8,356 nucleotides of DNA, taken from NCBI GenBank assembly GCA_024400895.1, contig JAKSMA010000102.1, positions 1 to 8,356 of the forward strand. The letters run 5' to 3'. The stretch is from Muribaculaceae bacterium. Its GTDB lineage: Bacteria; Bacteroidota; Bacteroidia; Bacteroidales; Muribaculaceae. Numbering within the stretch: position 1 is the first letter of the stretch; the number at the start of each line of letters is the position of its first letter. This document shows, one piece after another, positions 7,429 to 8,356 of this stretch. Position numbers and translations under genes: made by a program. The notes beneath the pieces are model-generated. The model was not told where the DNA came from. It was given only the letters and a program-made list of their open reading frames with translations, and made no database searches.

Positions 7429-8064
7429 ATGACATCAAAAAACATTGTGCTTCGCGCCGACGGAAAATATAGTTGGGTGTATGAATTCAGTCTCTACACC
7501 AACCCGACCATACTCTTTGTGATTCTGAAAATCTTCGGATGCATTTTTGTGGCCATGTGGGCTTTCATCGTGTTGATTGATGTGGGGGAGAGTTGGTATG
7601 GATGGGACGACTTTTTCAATTTCTCCAAGTTTTGGGTGCTGTTTATGGCTGGCGCGTCGGCCTTCATCACAGTGGGATATTACATCTATGCGCTGGTGAT
7701 GGGCGGCAAATATTGTGTGCTCTTCGAGATGAACGACGATGGCGTGCTGCACAAGCAGATGCCCAAGCAAGTGAAGAAGGCGCAGCTGCTTGCATGGCTG
7801 GGTATGGGCGTGGGTGCCGCTACCGGCAATATTCAAGGCATCTCTACTGCGGCGATGTCGCAGGCCAAATCGCAGATGTATAGCAGCTTCAAGTCGGTAA
7901 AATCGGTGGAGGCGTATCCGAGCCGTCATGTGATAAAAGTGAATTCCACTTTGAATTACAACCAAGTGTATGCCGCCGACGAGGATTTTGAACAGGTGTT
8001 GGCTTACATTCTGGAGCGTGTGCCTCAAAAGGCGAGAGGGCGTTTAACCCCCAAAGTCCATTAG
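7429..8064 (+). CDS. Two-helix membrane protein of unknown function, PH-like C-terminal region
   Basis: I do not recognise a named family. The 211-residue product has a short polar N-terminus (1-23), two hydrophobic helices (about 26-50 and 68-91) joined by a Trp-rich loop (GESWYGWDDFF), and a soluble C-terminal part (about 93-200). Strand-like segments YCVLFEMNDDGVLHKQ and RHVIKVNSTLNYNQVYAADEDFEQVLAYILERV look like the first and last parts of a bacterial PH-like (YcxB-type) domain. Between them is a Gly/Ala-rich stretch (about 121-150; GMGVGAATGNIQGISTAAMSQ) that may be a third weakly hydrophobic or flexible segment. There is no signal peptide; inner-membrane location with a cytoplasmic C-terminus is inferred. 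The gene is single and transcribed divergently from the receptor operon, so any link to it is only through the shared intergenic region. The ATG fits a predicted leader of about 63 nt without a Shine-Dalgarno sequence, as is normal in this phylum. Confidence 0.8.
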   Translation: MTSKNIVLRADGKYSWVYEFSLYTNPTILFVILKIFGCIFVAMWAFIVLIDVGESWYGWDDFFNFSKFWVLFMAGASAFITVGYYIYALVMGGKYCVLFEMNDDGVLHKQMPKQVKKAQLLAWLGMGVGAATGNIQGISTAAMSQAKSQMYSSFKSVKSVEAYPSRHVIKVNSTLNYNQVYAADEDFEQVLAYILERVPQKARGRLTPKVH

Positions 8065-8066
8065 GC

Positions 8067-8105
8067 ACAAATGGCAATATTCCGTTTCTCATAGGCATCA
8101 TTTGT
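8067..8105 (+). terminator. Weak inverted repeat after the membrane protein gene
   Basis: ACAAATG at 8067-8073 is complementary to CATTTGT at 8099-8105, enclosing a 25-nt loop and starting 3 nt after the stop codon. The stem is AT-rich, the loop is long and there is no U-run after it, so a terminator role is doubtful. Confidence 0.2.
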
Positions 8106-8119
8106 CTATCTTTCACTTA

Positions 8120-8135
8120 CATAGGAATCCCTATG
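8120..8135. other. Perfect 6-bp hairpin in AT-rich intergenic DNA
   Basis: CATAGG (8120-8125) and CCTATG (8130-8135) pair around the loop AATC. It lies in the 270-bp gene-free stretch 8065-8336, in which I see no other coding signal, no tRNA and no transposase remnant. It may be part of the transcript end of the upstream gene or a protein-binding site. Confidence 0.3.
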
Positions 8136-8236
8136 CTCGCTCTGGTATAGCGCAAATCCTGACACTATGATAACCTAAAATCTTATCCATGCCCTAATGA
8201 ACTTTCTGCGTTTTAAAAAGTGAATTTTTCACCCAA

Positions 8237-8303
8237 ATTGAAAATCCACGGAATTTTATATTGAAAATAATGGGAATTTTGCATTGAAAATCCACGGAAT
8301 TTA
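8237..8303. repeat. Three direct repeats with an exact 23-bp period ahead of a promoter
   Basis: Units of 21 bp start at 8237, 8260 and 8283, separated by 2-bp spacers (AT, GC). All begin ATTGAAAAT and end GGAATTT. Units 1 and 3 share the core CCACGG, while unit 2 has AATGGG. A small hairpin GTGAATTTTTCAC (8220-8232) precedes them. The third unit supplies the -33 TTG of the promoter that follows, so the array is placed to control the next gene. Similar AT-rich repeats are, as far as I remember, found before AAA-ATPase/DUF4143 genes in Bacteroidales; that link is unverified. Confidence 0.75.
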
Positions 8304-8312
8304 TTATCTTTG
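8284..8312 (+). promoter_or_regulatory. Bacteroidetes promoter reading out of the right edge
   Basis: TTG at 8284-8286 (-33) lies 18 bp before TATCTTTG at 8305-8312 (-7 consensus TAnnTTTG). Predicted transcription start is near 8319. Of the promoters in this window it has the best combined match and spacing, and its -33 element lies inside the last 23-bp repeat. Confidence 0.7.
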
Positions 8313-8336
8313 CACCGAAAATAACTGCAATATGGG

Positions 8337-8356
8337 ATGTATTACAATAGATTAGT
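8337..8356 (+). CDS. Possible start of a further gene, cut by the window edge
   Basis: The ATG at 8337 opens a frame reading MYYNRL that runs off the window, about 18 nt after the predicted transcription start. The ATG at 8332, in another frame, stops after seven codons. Too little is visible to name a product; an AAA-type ATPase is a guess from the preceding repeat array. Confidence 0.3.

Noticed and set aside
8237..8303. Reading the right-edge repeats as a CRISPR array
   Set aside because: The spacers are only 2 bp, the period is 23 bp and the units are AT-rich and imperfect, which does not fit a repeat-spacer array.
8065..8336. Insertion-sequence end or attachment site in the AT-rich right flank
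   Set aside because: No terminal inverted repeat pair, target duplication or transposase/integrase fragment could be seen; only small hairpins and the 23-bp repeats are present.

Overview
The window reads as a chromosomal segment of a Bacteroidales bacterium (Prevotella/Bacteroides/Muribaculaceae type; I cannot fix the genus). The reasons are three promoter-like sites matching the Bacteroidetes -7 consensus TAnnTTTG plus one with a good -33 partner, genes without Shine-Dalgarno sequences, a TonB-dependent receptor with an N-terminal carboxypeptidase-regulatory-like domain, and a lipoprotein with an acidic surface-export type signal and DUF5689/DUF6359-like domains.

Layout, left to right. A minus-strand gene (61-1872) encodes an inner-membrane phosphoethanolamine transferase of the EptA/CptA superfamily, closest by eye to the CptA/EptC branch. 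It is preceded by a G/T-rich leader (A/C-rich on the + strand) with its own -7 box. A strong GC hairpin (2019-2056) separates it from a two-gene minus-strand operon: a 914-residue TonB-dependent receptor (4417-7161) followed after 50 bp by a 752-residue multidomain surface lipoprotein (2108-4366). The operon promoter lies in a 267 bp divergent intergenic region (7162-7428). That region also holds a perfect 7-bp hairpin at the expected 5' end of the operon mRNA, a pair of overlapping AT-rich inverted repeats midway, and the promoter of a plus-strand gene. The plus-strand gene (7429-8064) encodes a small two-helix membrane protein of unknown function with a bacterial PH-like C-terminal part. The last ~290 bp are AT-rich and non-coding. 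They end in three direct repeats with an exact 23-bp period running into a textbook promoter, so a further gene probably begins in the last 20 bp.

How it fits together. The receptor and lipoprotein are most likely one outer-membrane capture/import unit: the lipoprotein would sit on the cell surface and bind a ligand or polymer, and the receptor would import it with TonB energy. There is no SusD, glycoside hydrolase or nuclease in the window, so the substrate is unknown. The phosphoethanolamine transferase is an independent envelope-modification gene. No tRNA, rRNA, CRISPR array or insertion sequence was seen. The most novel signals are the SusD-less receptor/lipoprotein pair with its leader hairpin, and the 23-bp repeat array at the right edge.
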